From an uncultured Pelagibacteraceae bacterium (GTDB taxonomy: Bacteria; Pseudomonadota; Alphaproteobacteria; Pelagibacterales; Pelagibacteraceae), in NCBI GenBank assembly GCA_902540595.1, contig CACBNI010000004.1, forward strand, positions 57,144-121,143: DNA of 64,000 nucleotides. Reading direction: 5' to 3'. A program made the translations under genes and the position numbers. Below, piece by piece: positions 27,925-38,319 of this stretch (within the stretch, counting starts at the first letter, position 1; every line of letters starts with the position of its first letter). A model generated the notes under the pieces. The model was not told the DNA's origin, ran no database searches, and saw only the letters and a program-made list of their open reading frames with translations.

Positions 27925-28046
27925 TAGAAAATTTTATAACAAACAATATAAATAGTTCTTATTTTTTTTATATATATTTTTTAGAAGTTTCCAAAGAGAG
28001 TAAAAAGAGATACTAATCGTGCAACTAAATATTAAATAGAACTTTA

Positions 28047-29729
28047 ATGAGCGACATAAAATCAGACATACAAATAGCTAGAGAAGCAAAAATGCAGCCA
28101 ATAAATGAAATATTGGCAAAAATAAATGTTCCAGATGAAAATCACGCATTTAGTCCTATGGGAAGACATATAGCTAAAATAAATTTAGGATATTTAAATG
28201 GCCTTAAAAATAAAGATGGTAAATTAATTTTAGTAACAGCAATTACACCGACACCTGCAGGAGAAGGAAAAACGACAACATCAGTTGGTTTAAATGACGG
28301 TCTTAACAAAATTGGAAAAAAATCAATTGTATGCTTGAGAGAACCAAGCTTAGGACCCTCTTTTGGTATGAAAGGTGGTGCTGCTGGAGGTGGTTATGCT
28401 CAGGTAGTTCCAATGGAACAAATAAATCTTCATTTCACTGGAGATTTTCATGCAATAACATCAGCACACAATTTATTGTCAGCCTTGATTGATAATCATA
28501 TTTATTGGGGCAATAAACTTAACATTGATGTTAGACGAATTGTTTGGAGAAGAGTAATGGATATGAATGATAGATCTTTAAGATCTGTTATTGTTGATCT
28601 TGGTGGTGTTGCAAATGGTTATCCTAGACAAGATAGTTTTGATATAACAGTTGCCTCAGAATTAATGGCAATATTTTGTTTAGCAACAAATCTTAAAGAT
28701 TTAGAGGAAAGAATAGGAAATATAACTATTGGTTATACTCGTGAAAAAAAATCAATACATGCAAAAGACTTAAATGCACATGGACCAATGACTGTTTTAC
28801 TTAAAGAAGCTATTAGACCAAATGTAACTCAAACTTTAGAAAACAATCCTGCTATAATACATGGTGGTCCATTTGCTAATATAGCTCATGGTTGTAATTC
28901 TGTAATAGCTACTAAGGCTGGTTTAAAACTAGCAGATTATGTTGTTACAGAAGCTGGCTTTGGAGCTGATCTTGGTGCGGAAAAATTTTTAAATATTAAA
29001 TGCAGGAAGTCTGGAATAAAACCAGATTGTGTAGTGATAGTTGCTACTATTAGAGCTCTTAAAATGCACGGTGGTGTGAACAAAGAAGATTTAAAGAAAG
29101 AAAATGTCTCTGCCTTAACAAATGGATTGGTAAATTTAAGAAGACACATAAACAACATAAGAAAATTTGGATTACCAGTAACTGTAGCTGTTAATCACTT
29201 TATTACAGACACAGATAATGAAATGAAAACTCTACTAGAATTTTGTGAAACTCAGGGGGTAAAAGCTTCAAAATGTACTCATTGGTCAAACGGTGGTGAA
29301 GGTACAAAAGAATTAGCTCAAATTGTAAGTGATATTTGTGATAATAAAAAAGACACATTTAAGTATTTGTATGAAGATGATTTGCCCTTGTTTAAAAAAA
29401 TCGAAAAAATTGCGTTAGAAATATACGGTGCAAGTGAGGTTGTTGCTGATACTAAAGTAAGACAACAATTAAAAGACTTTGAAGAGAAAGGATATAAAAA
29501 ACTACCTGTATGTATTGCAAAAACACAATACAGTTTTTCGACCGATCCTGGTTTAAAAGGTGCTCCAACAGGACATGTTCTCCCTGTTAGAGAAGTGAGA
29601 TTATCATCTGGAGCTGAATTCATAGTTGTTGTGTGTGGAGAAATAATGACAATGCCAGGTTTGCCAAGAGTCCCTGCTGCAGACTCCATTAAATTAAATA
29701 GCGATGGTGAAATTGAAGGTTTATTTTAA
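28047..29729 (+). CDS. fhs: Formate-tetrahydrofolate ligase
   Basis: [43 protein letters not shown]. Confidence 0.96.
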   Translation: MSDIKSDIQIAREAKMQPINEILAKINVPDENHAFSPMGRHIAKINLGYLNGLKNKDGKLILVTAITPTPAGEGKTTTSVGLNDGLNKIGKKSIVCLREPSLGPSFGMKGGAAGGGYAQVVPMEQINLHFTGDFHAITSAHNLLSALIDNHIYWGNKLNIDVRRIVWRRVMDMNDRSLRSVIVDLGGVANGYPRQDSFDITVASELMAIFCLATNLKDLEERIGNITIGYTREKKSIHAKDLNAHGPMTVLLKEAIRPNVTQTLENNPAIIHGGPFANIAHGCNSVIATKAGLKLADYVVTEAGFGADLGAEKFLNIKCRKSGIKPDCVVIVATIRALKMHGGVNKEDLKKENVSALTNGLVNLRRHINNIRKFGLPVTVAVNHFITDTDNEMKTLLEFCETQGVKASKCTHWSNGGEGTKELAQIVSDICDNKKDTFKYLYEDDLPLFKKIEKIALEIYGASEVVADTKVRQQLKDFEEKGYKKLPVCIAKTQYSFSTDPGLKGAPTGHVLPVREVRLSSGAEFIVVVCGEIMTMPGLPRVPAADSIKLNSDGEIEGLF

Positions 29730-29739
29730 AAATTTATTG

Positions 29740-30519
29740 TTAAATAAAATTTAGCCAATTTCTAAGCTCTCTCATTCTATTATCTTTATTAGAAATCTTT
29801 ATTTCATCCTCAATTATTTGAATATGTGAAGTCATATCTTCTTCGTTACTAAAAGATTTATTTTGAAGAAGCCTTTCTTTTCTGAATTTTATTAAGGTTA
29901 CCATTTTTTCATATGTAATTTCAGGATGATACTGTATGCCCCAAATATCGCTTACCTCTGTTTTAAAATTTACACCCATTACTCTATTAACCTTATTTGA
30001 TGATAATAAAATTGAGTCTTTTGGTAAAGCTACAACCTCATCATAGTTAAATGCAGGTGTATTAAAAGTTTGTTTTTTGTCTTTATACAAAAGGTGTTTT
30101 AATCCATCTGGATTAATTACAATTTCATGAGCAATACCTCTATGAGCGCCATTTTTACCTTTTTTAACTTCTCCTCCTGCTGCTGTAACAGCTACCTGTA
30201 ATCCCCAGCAAATTGCCAAAATATTTTTAACTTTTCTTTGACATTCTTTCATAAAATCAATTTGTCTTCTTATCTCAATGGTGTCACTATAAATGTTTAA
30301 GCTACTTCCACCCCAAATTAATCCATCATACTTATCTAAATCTTTAACCTTTTCAAAAATATCTTTATCAGACGATGGATTGACTGAGTCTATTTCTAAA
30401 TTATTTGTAAAATAATCTATACTCTCTTTCAAACTTTCTGTGTGTGTTTTAATTCCATTATCTGTAAACTCTTGGTTTGCTTCCCTCAGATTTCCCTCAA
30501 CTAGTAATATTTTTTTCAT
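29740..30519 (-). CDS. Class I glutamine amidotransferase-like protein
   Basis: ILAICWGLQVAVTAAGGEV nucleophile elbow; WGIQYHPE. Confidence 0.82.
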   Translation of the reverse strand: MKKILLVEGNLREANQEFTDNGIKTHTESLKESIDYFTNNLEIDSVNPSSDKDIFEKVKDLDKYDGLIWGGSSLNIYSDTIEIRRQIDFMKECQRKVKNILAICWGLQVAVTAAGGEVKKGKNGAHRGIAHEIVINPDGLKHLLYKDKKQTFNTPAFNYDEVVALPKDSILLSSNKVNRVMGVNFKTEVSDIWGIQYHPEITYEKMVTLIKFRKERLLQNKSFSNEEDMTSHIQIIEDEIKISNKDNRMRELRNWLNFI

Positions 30520-31676
30520 TAAAAAAGTTTTCCAGAAATACTATGCTCATACATAGTTTTAATATTTTCTAAGTTTAATTTTTTTGGATTACCATTTGTG
30601 GATGGATCGTCGAATGCCATTTTAGACAACATATCTAAATCAATTTTATCTTTGTCAATAACATCTGATAATTTATGGGGTATATTTAATTCCTCTCGTA
30701 AATTCATTATCCATTTAACAAAGCTTTCAAAAGATTTTTCTATACCAATATAATCACAAATCGAAATTATTTTATTTGATATTTCAATTTTATTAAAAGT
30801 TAATACATACGGCATAAAAATTGCATTTGACAAGCCATGATGAACATTAAATTGTGCATTAACAGGGTGGCTCAAAGAATGAATAGCGCCTAATCCCTTT
30901 TGAAATGCAGTTGAACCCATAGTTGATGCAACAAGCATGTCTAATCTTGCATTTAAGTTTTGACCATTTTTGACTACTTCACTCAATGATTTCTTTATTA
31001 ATCTCATTCCTTCTAAAGCAATACCATCAGCCATAGGATGAAAACCAGGTGCACAAAATGCCTCTAAATTATGTGCTAATGCGTCCATACCTGTAGCTGC
31101 TGTTAACCTAGGAGAGAGATCAACAGTTAAAACAGGATCTAAAATCACAATTGAAGGTAATATTTTTGGATGAAAAATTATTTTTTTAATTCCTGTTTCT
31201 TTATTAATTATTGCAGAAGCTCTTCCCGTTTCTGAGCCAGTTCCTGCAGTAGTAGGTATAGCTATAATTTTTGAAATTTTAGAACTGTCAGCTCTTGTCC
31301 AATAATCTCCTATATCTTCAAAATCCCAAATAACTCTTTTTTGACCACACATAAATGCTATTGCTTTTCCAACGTCAATTGCACTTCCCCCTCCAAATGC
31401 AATAACCCCATCACATTGTGAAAGATTGTAATTTTTTACTCCATCTTCAACGTTTTCACCAAATGGATTTCCTGAAAAATTTGAAAATACCTTAACCTGA
31501 GGAAATTCTTTCTTTAAATTTAATATGATTTTGTTCGTCATATCTAAATTTATTAAATCTTTGTCGGTAACAAACAGTGGGTTTGAAATCTCAAGTTGTT
31601 TACAACCTTCAGATATATCTCCTGACCTATTTTCACCAACCCACATCAAAGTTGGATAATTCCAGTTAGTTTTCAT
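30519..31676 (-). CDS. Iron-containing alcohol dehydrogenase
   Basis: FGGGSAIDVGKAIA; AIPTTAGTGSETGRASAI; GLGAIHSLSHPVNAQFNVHHGLSNAI. Confidence 0.9.
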   Translation of the reverse strand: MKTNWNYPTLMWVGENRSGDISEGCKQLEISNPLFVTDKDLINLDMTNKIILNLKKEFPQVKVFSNFSGNPFGENVEDGVKNYNLSQCDGVIAFGGGSAIDVGKAIAFMCGQKRVIWDFEDIGDYWTRADSSKISKIIAIPTTAGTGSETGRASAIINKETGIKKIIFHPKILPSIVILDPVLTVDLSPRLTAATGMDALAHNLEAFCAPGFHPMADGIALEGMRLIKKSLSEVVKNGQNLNARLDMLVASTMGSTAFQKGLGAIHSLSHPVNAQFNVHHGLSNAIFMPYVLTFNKIEISNKIISICDYIGIEKSFESFVKWIMNLREELNIPHKLSDVIDKDKIDLDMLSKMAFDDPSTNGNPKKLNLENIKTMYEHSISGKLF

Positions 31677-31751
31677 ACTAAAATATAATTTTAATTTTCT
31701 TATTTTGTTAGTAAGGTATATTTATAGAATTATTAAAGATATGGAAATTAA

Positions 31752-33083
31752 ATGTCAAAAATAGCAATAATAGGCGCAGGTCCATGTGGTCTATCGATGT
31801 TAAGAGCTTTCGAGCATTTAGAAGCGAAGGGTGAAAAGATACCAGAAATAGTTTGTTTTGATAAACAGAAAAATTGGGGAGGTCTTTGGAATTATAGCTG
31901 GAGAACTGGTTCAGACCAGTATGGAGATCCTGTTCCTAATAGTATGTATAGATACTTATGGTCAAATGGACCAAAAGAATGTCTAGAATTTGCAGATTAT
32001 TCTTTTGATGAACATTTTGGAAAGCCAATTCCTTCTTTTCCTCCAAGAGAAGTTCTATTTGATTATCTTATCGGAAGAGTAAACCAAGGAAATATAAAAA
32101 GTAAGATTAAATTCAATACAAGAGTTACGAACACTACTTTCAAAAATAATAAATTTGAAATTAATTATCAAGATAAAGCAAATAATAAAATTTTAGAAGA
32201 CAGTTTTGATTATGTAGTCGTATCAAGTGGTCACTTTTCTGTACCATTTATTCCAGAATATAAAGGGATGAATTCTTTTCCAGGACGAATTATGCATTCT
32301 CATGATTTTAGAGACGCGGAAGAGTTCAGAAATAAAAATGTAATAGTTCTTGGAAGTAGTTACTCGGCTGAAGATGTGGCTTTACAATGTAACAAATATG
32401 GAGCTAAAAGTGTAACAATTGGATACAGAAATAATGCAATGGGTTTTAAATGGCCGAAAGGAATTAAAGAAGTTCATTACTTAGACAGACTTGAGGGCAA
32501 AAAGGCAATATTTAAAGATGGTACTGAACAAGAAGCAGATGTTATAATTTTATGTACTGGTTATCTTCATCATTTTCCATTCTTAGAAGAAAGTATAAAA
32601 TTAAAAACTCACAACAGATTATATCCACCAAAATTATATAAAGGGATTGTATGGCAAGATAATCATAAAGTTTTATATCTAGGAATGCAGGATCAATTTC
32701 ATACTTTTAATATGTTCGATTGCCAAGCTTGGTATGCACGGGATGTTATTATGGGCAAAATCAAGATGCCTAATAATGATGAGATAGAAAAAGATATTAA
32801 CAAGTGGGTTGGAATGGAAGAAAAATTAGAAAATCCAGATCAAATGATAGATTTTCAAACAGAGTATACCAAAGAACTTCATGAAATGTCAGATTATCCT
32901 AAGATAGATTTTGAATTAATTAGAAAACATTTCAAAGAGTGGGAGCATCATAAAGTTGAAGATATTCTAACTTATAGAAATAAATCCTTTTCTTCACCTG
33001 TGACTGGTTCTATTGCTCCAATCCATCATACGCCTTGGGAAAAAGCAATGGACGATTCTATGAAAACTTTTCTAAATAAATAA
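31752..33083 (+). CDS. tmm: Flavin-containing monooxygenase, trimethylamine monooxygenase type
   Basis: IIGAGPCGLSMLRAF; NWGGLWNYSWRTGSDQYGDPVPNSMYRYLWSNGPKECLEFADYSFDEHFGKPIPSFPPREVLFDYL; adjacent TMAO transporter and Tdm genes. Confidence 0.85.
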   Translation: MSKIAIIGAGPCGLSMLRAFEHLEAKGEKIPEIVCFDKQKNWGGLWNYSWRTGSDQYGDPVPNSMYRYLWSNGPKECLEFADYSFDEHFGKPIPSFPPREVLFDYLIGRVNQGNIKSKIKFNTRVTNTTFKNNKFEINYQDKANNKILEDSFDYVVVSSGHFSVPFIPEYKGMNSFPGRIMHSHDFRDAEEFRNKNVIVLGSSYSAEDVALQCNKYGAKSVTIGYRNNAMGFKWPKGIKEVHYLDRLEGKKAIFKDGTEQEADVIILCTGYLHHFPFLEESIKLKTHNRLYPPKLYKGIVWQDNHKVLYLGMQDQFHTFNMFDCQAWYARDVIMGKIKMPNNDEIEKDINKWVGMEEKLENPDQMIDFQTEYTKELHEMSDYPKIDFELIRKHFKEWEHHKVEDILTYRNKSFSSPVTGSIAPIHHTPWEKAMDDSMKTFLNK

Positions 33084-33086
33084 AAT

Positions 33087-34046
33087 TTAATATTTTATTT
33101 TTAATTTTTTATTTTTTGTTATTGCGTTTAATAATGCAATCATTAAAGGGATTTTTTTACGATTGAGTTTCTTTAAAATATACGGAGCTATTTCGAAGGC
33201 CAAATCAGCACCTTCAACAGTATCATCTTTCATAAATTTTCTTTTAGCCGATCTAAAAGTAAATCCTTTACCAAGATAATCACCCATTTTACTATTTCTG
33301 CCGCCAACTGCACTTACATACAGATCACCTATACCAGCAAGTCCATAAACAGTTTCTTTTTTTCCCTTAAAATGTTTTATTAAATAATCCATTTCATCAA
33401 TTGATTTTCTAAATAAAGCTGAGGATGTATTCTCGCCTTGGCCTGATCCAATTATCATAGAATATATATTTTTAATTGCTGATGAGAACTCTACTCCTCT
33501 AACATCAGTTGTATGTTCTGTTTTGTAATAACTTGTGGATATCATTTTTCCAATATCTTTTGCAACCTTGAGTTTTTTGTTCCCAATTACAGTGTAACTT
33601 TTTATCTTTCGAGCCAGCTCTTTTGCTAAGCATGGTCCTTTTAAAACTGATACATTTAGTTTGTTATTAGTTTTATTAAGCTGTTCAGACATAGTAATAA
33701 TTTTTTTTGTTTTATCTAACTTTAGTCCTTTTGTAAGAACCAAAATGGGAGTTTTACTTTTAAAATGCGTTAAATATTTACTGATGATTTCTATCCCAAC
33801 CGAACTTACAGCCACAACTATAAGATTCCATTTTAAATTTAACATTTCTGGAACAAATTTTTTTGTTATTATTTGTTTTGGTAGATTAATTTTTAAAGAT
33901 GGATGAAATTTTTTTTTAAGATTTAATTTATTAATTAACTTAATATCATGCGGCTCTGATAATGTTACTTTATGTTTGTTTTCTATCAAAGGAATAGAAA
34001 AGGCTGCTCCCATTGCCCCTGATCCAATAATCAATATATTTTTCAT
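33087..34046 (-). CDS. gpsA: NAD(P)-dependent glycerol-3-phosphate dehydrogenase
   Basis: IIGSGAMGAAFSIPL; LKGPCLAKEL; GLAGIGDLYVSAVGGRNSKMG. Confidence 0.88.
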   Translation of the reverse strand: MKNILIIGSGAMGAAFSIPLIENKHKVTLSEPHDIKLINKLNLKKKFHPSLKINLPKQIITKKFVPEMLNLKWNLIVVAVSSVGIEIISKYLTHFKSKTPILVLTKGLKLDKTKKIITMSEQLNKTNNKLNVSVLKGPCLAKELARKIKSYTVIGNKKLKVAKDIGKMISTSYYKTEHTTDVRGVEFSSAIKNIYSMIIGSGQGENTSSALFRKSIDEMDYLIKHFKGKKETVYGLAGIGDLYVSAVGGRNSKMGDYLGKGFTFRSAKRKFMKDDTVEGADLAFEIAPYILKKLNRKKIPLMIALLNAITKNKKLKIKY

Positions 34047-34055
34047 ATTTATAAA

Positions 34056-36209
34056 TTAGGCTATTCCTAAGTGTTTCTTTCTTTTATCGACCCAAGTTCT
34101 TATCAAATTATCAAAGATTAACCCTATAAATGCTACACAAATTCCTAATGTCAGGCCTATACCTGCACCATTTTTATCAGACAAAGCTTTTAAAATATAT
34201 TGCCCCAAATCTTCTGTGCCAATGAATGCCCCGATAATTACCATAAATAAAGCAAAAACTATTGTTTGATTTAAACCAAGCATCATGTGAGGAAAAGCTA
34301 ATGGGAATTCAATTTTTGTTAATCTTTGAAACTTATTTACACCAGACATCGTTGCAGCTTCATGTAAACCTACTGGAACACTTCTAAGACCTTCAATTGT
34401 ATATCTTGTTGCAGGAATTGTTGCGTAAACTATTACAGCAATTAAAACTGATGTGTCTGTTATTCCAAATAACATCATTACCGGAATTAAATATACAAAC
34501 GATGGAAAGGTTTGAAATATATCACAAACTCCTAACATAAATTTCGCTGCACTTTTGCTTTGAAAACACAAGGTTCCAACTGTAAAACCAATCAAACACG
34601 AAACTATAACTCCAAAAGTTGCCATGTATGTTGTAACCAATGCTCTATCCCACCATGGACTAAGAGCTATGAACAAAGTTAATCCGCATACTACTAACGC
34701 TGATCTAATTCCACCAATTAAATAACCAGCCCCAACTACTAAAACTATAGTAGCAATAGCAGGCATTCTTAAATAGAGTGCTCGCATTGGCTGCAGTACA
34801 TCTTGAATTAACCATGTATTAAATGCTTTTATATAAACAAAGAATGTATCAAAGATCCAGTCAACTCCTTTATTCCAAAAGTCAGCAGTTGATATTCCTT
34901 TATTATGAGGAATTTCAAATAAGTAATTAAATGTATTTTTGAATAAAAAAGTTCCTATATAAGCAAGCACAATTCCTATTATAAATGCTCCAATAAAAAA
35001 TATAGTGTTTTTATTTCTTTCAAAGAATGAAAGATTGCCAAAATAATCTGTTTGTTTATTTGCCCATGCCAAAGACATTTTATCTAATAATATTGCAATT
35101 AGACTGATGCACAAACCTGCCTCTAGAGCTAATCCAATATTAAGCTGATTAAGAGCTAACAATAAATTAAAACCTAAACCCTTCGCTCCAATAAAAGCTG
35201 AGATAACCGCCATTGAAAAACAAACCATAATCACCTGGTTTACTCCAATCAGTATATCTCTTCTAGCTGTAGGAATTAATACTTTGAACATTAGTTGCCA
35301 ATTATTACATCCACTCATTTTGCCAGCCTCGATTACTTCAGGAGGTATGGCTCTTAATCCTAATAAAGTTAATAATATCATTGGTGGAATGGCAACTATC
35401 ATAGTTATAATCACTGCTGCATGATCACCAACTCCAAATAAAACTAATGCAGGAACTAAAACCGCATATTGTGGCATAGTTTGCATCACTAAAAGTATTG
35501 GATATAAAGCTTTTTCAACACGTTTACTTTTAAATGCAGATATACCAAGGCCTAGACCAAATATAAATGATAATGGTGCTGCAACTAATATAAATGATAA
35601 AGTTTGCATCGATGGTTTCCATTGACCAAAAATAGAAATGTAAACCATAGTCAAACCAGCAAAGATAGCTAAACCTTTGCCACTCAATTTGTAAGATAAT
35701 ATTGTTGCACCCGCAGCAACTATGGTCCATGGTAAGCCTGGAAGTTCAGCCCATGGATTGGCATCAATAAAATCCCAACTTGTAAATGCAACAATAGTTT
35801 CCAGTCCGCCTAATAAAATCTCTCTAATTAACTCAATTATAAAAGTCATGAAACCTGTTAAATTTCTACTAATTTGTAAAAGAAGAGGTCTAGTTTTAAA
35901 TTCTTGAGTATCTTCATTCCAGAACTCCATTGGCATCCAATCGTTCATTAAAAAAAATAGTGAGTCATTTATCCAAATGGGCAACCAACCAAGTAATGGA
36001 GGCAATCTCCAAAACACATCGAAAGCATAATATCTCACCTCCTTACCAGCAAAAACAAAGGTGCTTTGATTGGGGTCTTTAATAAACTCTGCCTGACCTC
36101 TTATAAATTTATATGTTTCAGGAACTTCGATTGCAAAACATAATGCAAAAAAAACAATTAATAAAAATAACCATTGAAATATTTTTGGATTTTTTTTTAA
36201 AAATTCCAT
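34056..36209 (-). CDS. ABC transporter permease with duplicated permease domains, TmoW/OpuAB type
   Basis: 717 aa with two EAA loops (EVIEAGKMSGCNNWQ and GLHEAATMSGVNKFQ). Confidence 0.83.
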   Translation of the reverse strand: MEFLKKNPKIFQWLFLLIVFFALCFAIEVPETYKFIRGQAEFIKDPNQSTFVFAGKEVRYYAFDVFWRLPPLLGWLPIWINDSLFFLMNDWMPMEFWNEDTQEFKTRPLLLQISRNLTGFMTFIIELIREILLGGLETIVAFTSWDFIDANPWAELPGLPWTIVAAGATILSYKLSGKGLAIFAGLTMVYISIFGQWKPSMQTLSFILVAAPLSFIFGLGLGISAFKSKRVEKALYPILLVMQTMPQYAVLVPALVLFGVGDHAAVIITMIVAIPPMILLTLLGLRAIPPEVIEAGKMSGCNNWQLMFKVLIPTARRDILIGVNQVIMVCFSMAVISAFIGAKGLGFNLLLALNQLNIGLALEAGLCISLIAILLDKMSLAWANKQTDYFGNLSFFERNKNTIFFIGAFIIGIVLAYIGTFLFKNTFNYLFEIPHNKGISTADFWNKGVDWIFDTFFVYIKAFNTWLIQDVLQPMRALYLRMPAIATIVLVVGAGYLIGGIRSALVVCGLTLFIALSPWWDRALVTTYMATFGVIVSCLIGFTVGTLCFQSKSAAKFMLGVCDIFQTFPSFVYLIPVMMLFGITDTSVLIAVIVYATIPATRYTIEGLRSVPVGLHEAATMSGVNKFQRLTKIEFPLAFPHMMLGLNQTIVFALFMVIIGAFIGTEDLGQYILKALSDKNGAGIGLTLGICVAFIGLIFDNLIRTWVDKRKKHLGIA

Positions 36210-36212
36210 TGG

Positions 36213-37244
36213 TTAATTTCCATTTTTCCTTCCACCAAAGACTGTATTGATTATCTTTGTGGGGTTGATAGAGCCTATAACTTTATTATTCTTATCTATT
36301 ACTCCTACAGTTTTATCTTGAGTTAGAATTTTTTCAGCAACGTTTTCAATAATCTCATTTTTTGAAACTCTTAAGTCACCTAAATTATCACTTGTAGATT
36401 GATCCATTACATCTTCAATTAATAAAACCTTTTCTCTAGGAACTTCTTCAGTAAATTTCCTCACATATTCAGTTGCGGGATTTAAAACTATTTTGGCAGG
36501 TGTATCTAATTGTTCAATTATACCATCCTTCATAATTGCTATTCGGTCTGCTAGTTTTAAAGCCTCATCAAAATCGTGAGTAATAAACATTATAGTTTTT
36601 TGAAGTTTGTCTTGAAGTCTTAAAAATTCATCCTGCATTTCTTTTCGAATCAAAGGATCTAATGCTGAAAAAGGCTCATCTAAAAACCAAATATCTGGTT
36701 CAACAGCTAAGGATCTTGCAATACCAACTCTTTGCTGTTGTCCGCCTGAAAGTTCTCTTGGAAAATAATTTTCTCTTCCATCTAGTCCAACTAACTTAAC
36801 CATATCCATTGCCTTACTAATGCTATCGTCAGTATTAATTCCCTTAATTTGCAGTGGAAATGCTATATTTTCTACAACAGTTTTGTGTGGTAACAGTGCA
36901 AAGCTCTGAAAAACCATTCCCATTTTATTTCTTCTAAGATCAATTAATTCTTTGTTGTTTAACTCTAATAAATCTTGACCCTCTATAAAAATTTTTCCAC
37001 CTGTTGCATCTGTCAATCTTGAAATACATCTAAGTAATGTTGATTTGCCTGATCCAGATAAACCCATAACAACCAACATTTCTCCTTTTGCTACTTCAAA
37101 AGAAGCATTGTTAACTCCGACTATACATCCATTTTCTTGAAAAGTTTTTGCGTCAACGTTTCCATTGGCTTCTTGAAGCATTTTTTCGGCATTTTCTCCA
37201 AAAATTTTATAAACTGACTCACATTTAATAACTGCTTCAGACAT
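36213..37244 (-). CDS. ABC transporter ATPase, OpuAA/TmoV type
   Basis: Walker A GLSGSGKSTLLR; signature LSGGQQQRVGIARSLAV; C-terminal CBS-like tail. Confidence 0.9.
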   Translation of the reverse strand: MSEAVIKCESVYKIFGENAEKMLQEANGNVDAKTFQENGCIVGVNNASFEVAKGEMLVVMGLSGSGKSTLLRCISRLTDATGGKIFIEGQDLLELNNKELIDLRRNKMGMVFQSFALLPHKTVVENIAFPLQIKGINTDDSISKAMDMVKLVGLDGRENYFPRELSGGQQQRVGIARSLAVEPDIWFLDEPFSALDPLIRKEMQDEFLRLQDKLQKTIMFITHDFDEALKLADRIAIMKDGIIEQLDTPAKIVLNPATEYVRKFTEEVPREKVLLIEDVMDQSTSDNLGDLRVSKNEIIENVAEKILTQDKTVGVIDKNNKVIGSINPTKIINTVFGGRKNGN

Positions 37245-37310
37245 AAATTATTAATAAGTTATACGAAAATTAATTGAATTAATATCTATATAATAATTGT
37301 TTCTCCTTAA

Positions 37311-37862
37311 TTAAAAATTTTTGATGTAATAAATTCTAGTATCAATGCCAGTACTCAAAAAACTTAATGCCTCCCCACTTACTGTGATTTTTTCATCAAC
37401 CCCAACATTATTTCCACTAACTGTAAAACCTGCAAAACATTTATTTTTTTCTTCGTCCCACTCAACAAATGTCTCATCAATTTTATTGCCATTAATTGTA
37501 TAAATTTCATGTGCTCTAAAATTGAGGAAATTAGCTCCCATTATTGCTCTTTGAGGGATAAGTTTTGTAGCTTTGCAGACTTTCTCATAAACCTCGTCAG
37601 ATAATCTATGATGATCAGTTCCATCAAAAGTAACCAAAATTCCAGATGGCAGAGTTGAAATTAATTCATTTAATTTTCTCTCTTCTGCAATTCTTTCCTC
37701 TTCTATTTTCATCCTTTTTACTAAATCATCACCTTCTCCAAAAATATTATTTAATATAAAAAAAGATAAGATTATAATTAATGTAATAATTACTAATACC
37801 CCAAACTGTCTAACAGACTCTGGTAATTCTTTTAATTTAGTAAAATAATTTTGTTGAGACAT
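37311..37862 (-). CDS. Membrane-anchored hypothetical protein
   Basis: Start reassigned to ATG at 37862 (MSQQNYFTKLKEL); overlaps MORN-gene stop; one TM helix. Confidence 0.6.
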   Translation of the reverse strand: MSQQNYFTKLKELPESVRQFGVLVIITLIIILSFFILNNIFGEGDDLVKRMKIEEERIAEERKLNELISTLPSGILVTFDGTDHHRLSDEVYEKVCKATKLIPQRAIMGANFLNFRAHEIYTINGNKIDETFVEWDEEKNKCFAGFTVSGNNVGVDEKITVSGEALSFLSTGIDTRIYYIKNF

Positions 37863-38239
37863 TATTCCTGTAATTTTCCGTTTTTCCAAATTCCTGATTT
37901 TTGTTTTCCATCTGCCCAAGTAAATGTTCCCTGACCATTCATGAAACCATTAGCCCACTCTCCATCGTATGTAGAGCCATCTGGGAATGTTAAAAGTCCC
38001 TGCCCACTCCATACGCTATTTTCAAATTCACCTTTATAGATATATCCATTAGGCCAAGTTTCTACTCCCTGCCCTTGCTTTTTTGTTGCAACCCACTCAC
38101 CTTCATAAGTGGTTTTATCTGTATAAACCCATTTTCCATATCCATTTTCACAATTTCCCTCTTTACATCCAGTGCTTCGGGCAAAAACTGCAGTAACGAT
38201 AAAAAAAGTTAGAAGTAATAATATGGGAATTTTTTTCAT
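37862..38239 (-). CDS. Secreted MORN-repeat protein
   Basis: signal peptide; repeats YEGEWVATKKQGQGVETWPNG / YKGEFENSVWSGQGLLTFPDG / YDGEWANGFMNGQGTFTWADG. Confidence 0.85.
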   Translation of the reverse strand: MKKIPILLLLTFFIVTAVFARSTGCKEGNCENGYGKWVYTDKTTYEGEWVATKKQGQGVETWPNGYIYKGEFENSVWSGQGLLTFPDGSTYDGEWANGFMNGQGTFTWADGKQKSGIWKNGKLQE

Positions 38240-38263
38240 GAATTTATTTTACACAAAATCAAA

Positions 38264-38295
38264 TAAAAAAAAATCCCCCCCAACAATGTTGGGGG
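38264..38295 (-). terminator. Strong rho-independent terminator after tmoX-like gene
   Basis: Minus strand CCCCCAACATTGTTGGGGG followed by a long T-rich tract. Confidence 0.85.
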
Positions 38296-38319
38296 AGACT
38301 CTAAATTTAACTTTTATCC

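Noticed and set aside
27701-27946. 81-aa minus-strand ORF overlapping the start of the SoxB/MgdA-like gene in another frame
   Set aside because: Out-of-frame reading of the Rossmann glycine-rich region (CCHYRRRWSWVSYS), not a plausible protein.
29318-29689. 123-aa minus-strand ORF opposite fhs
   Set aside because: Shadow ORF opposite a highly conserved enzyme.
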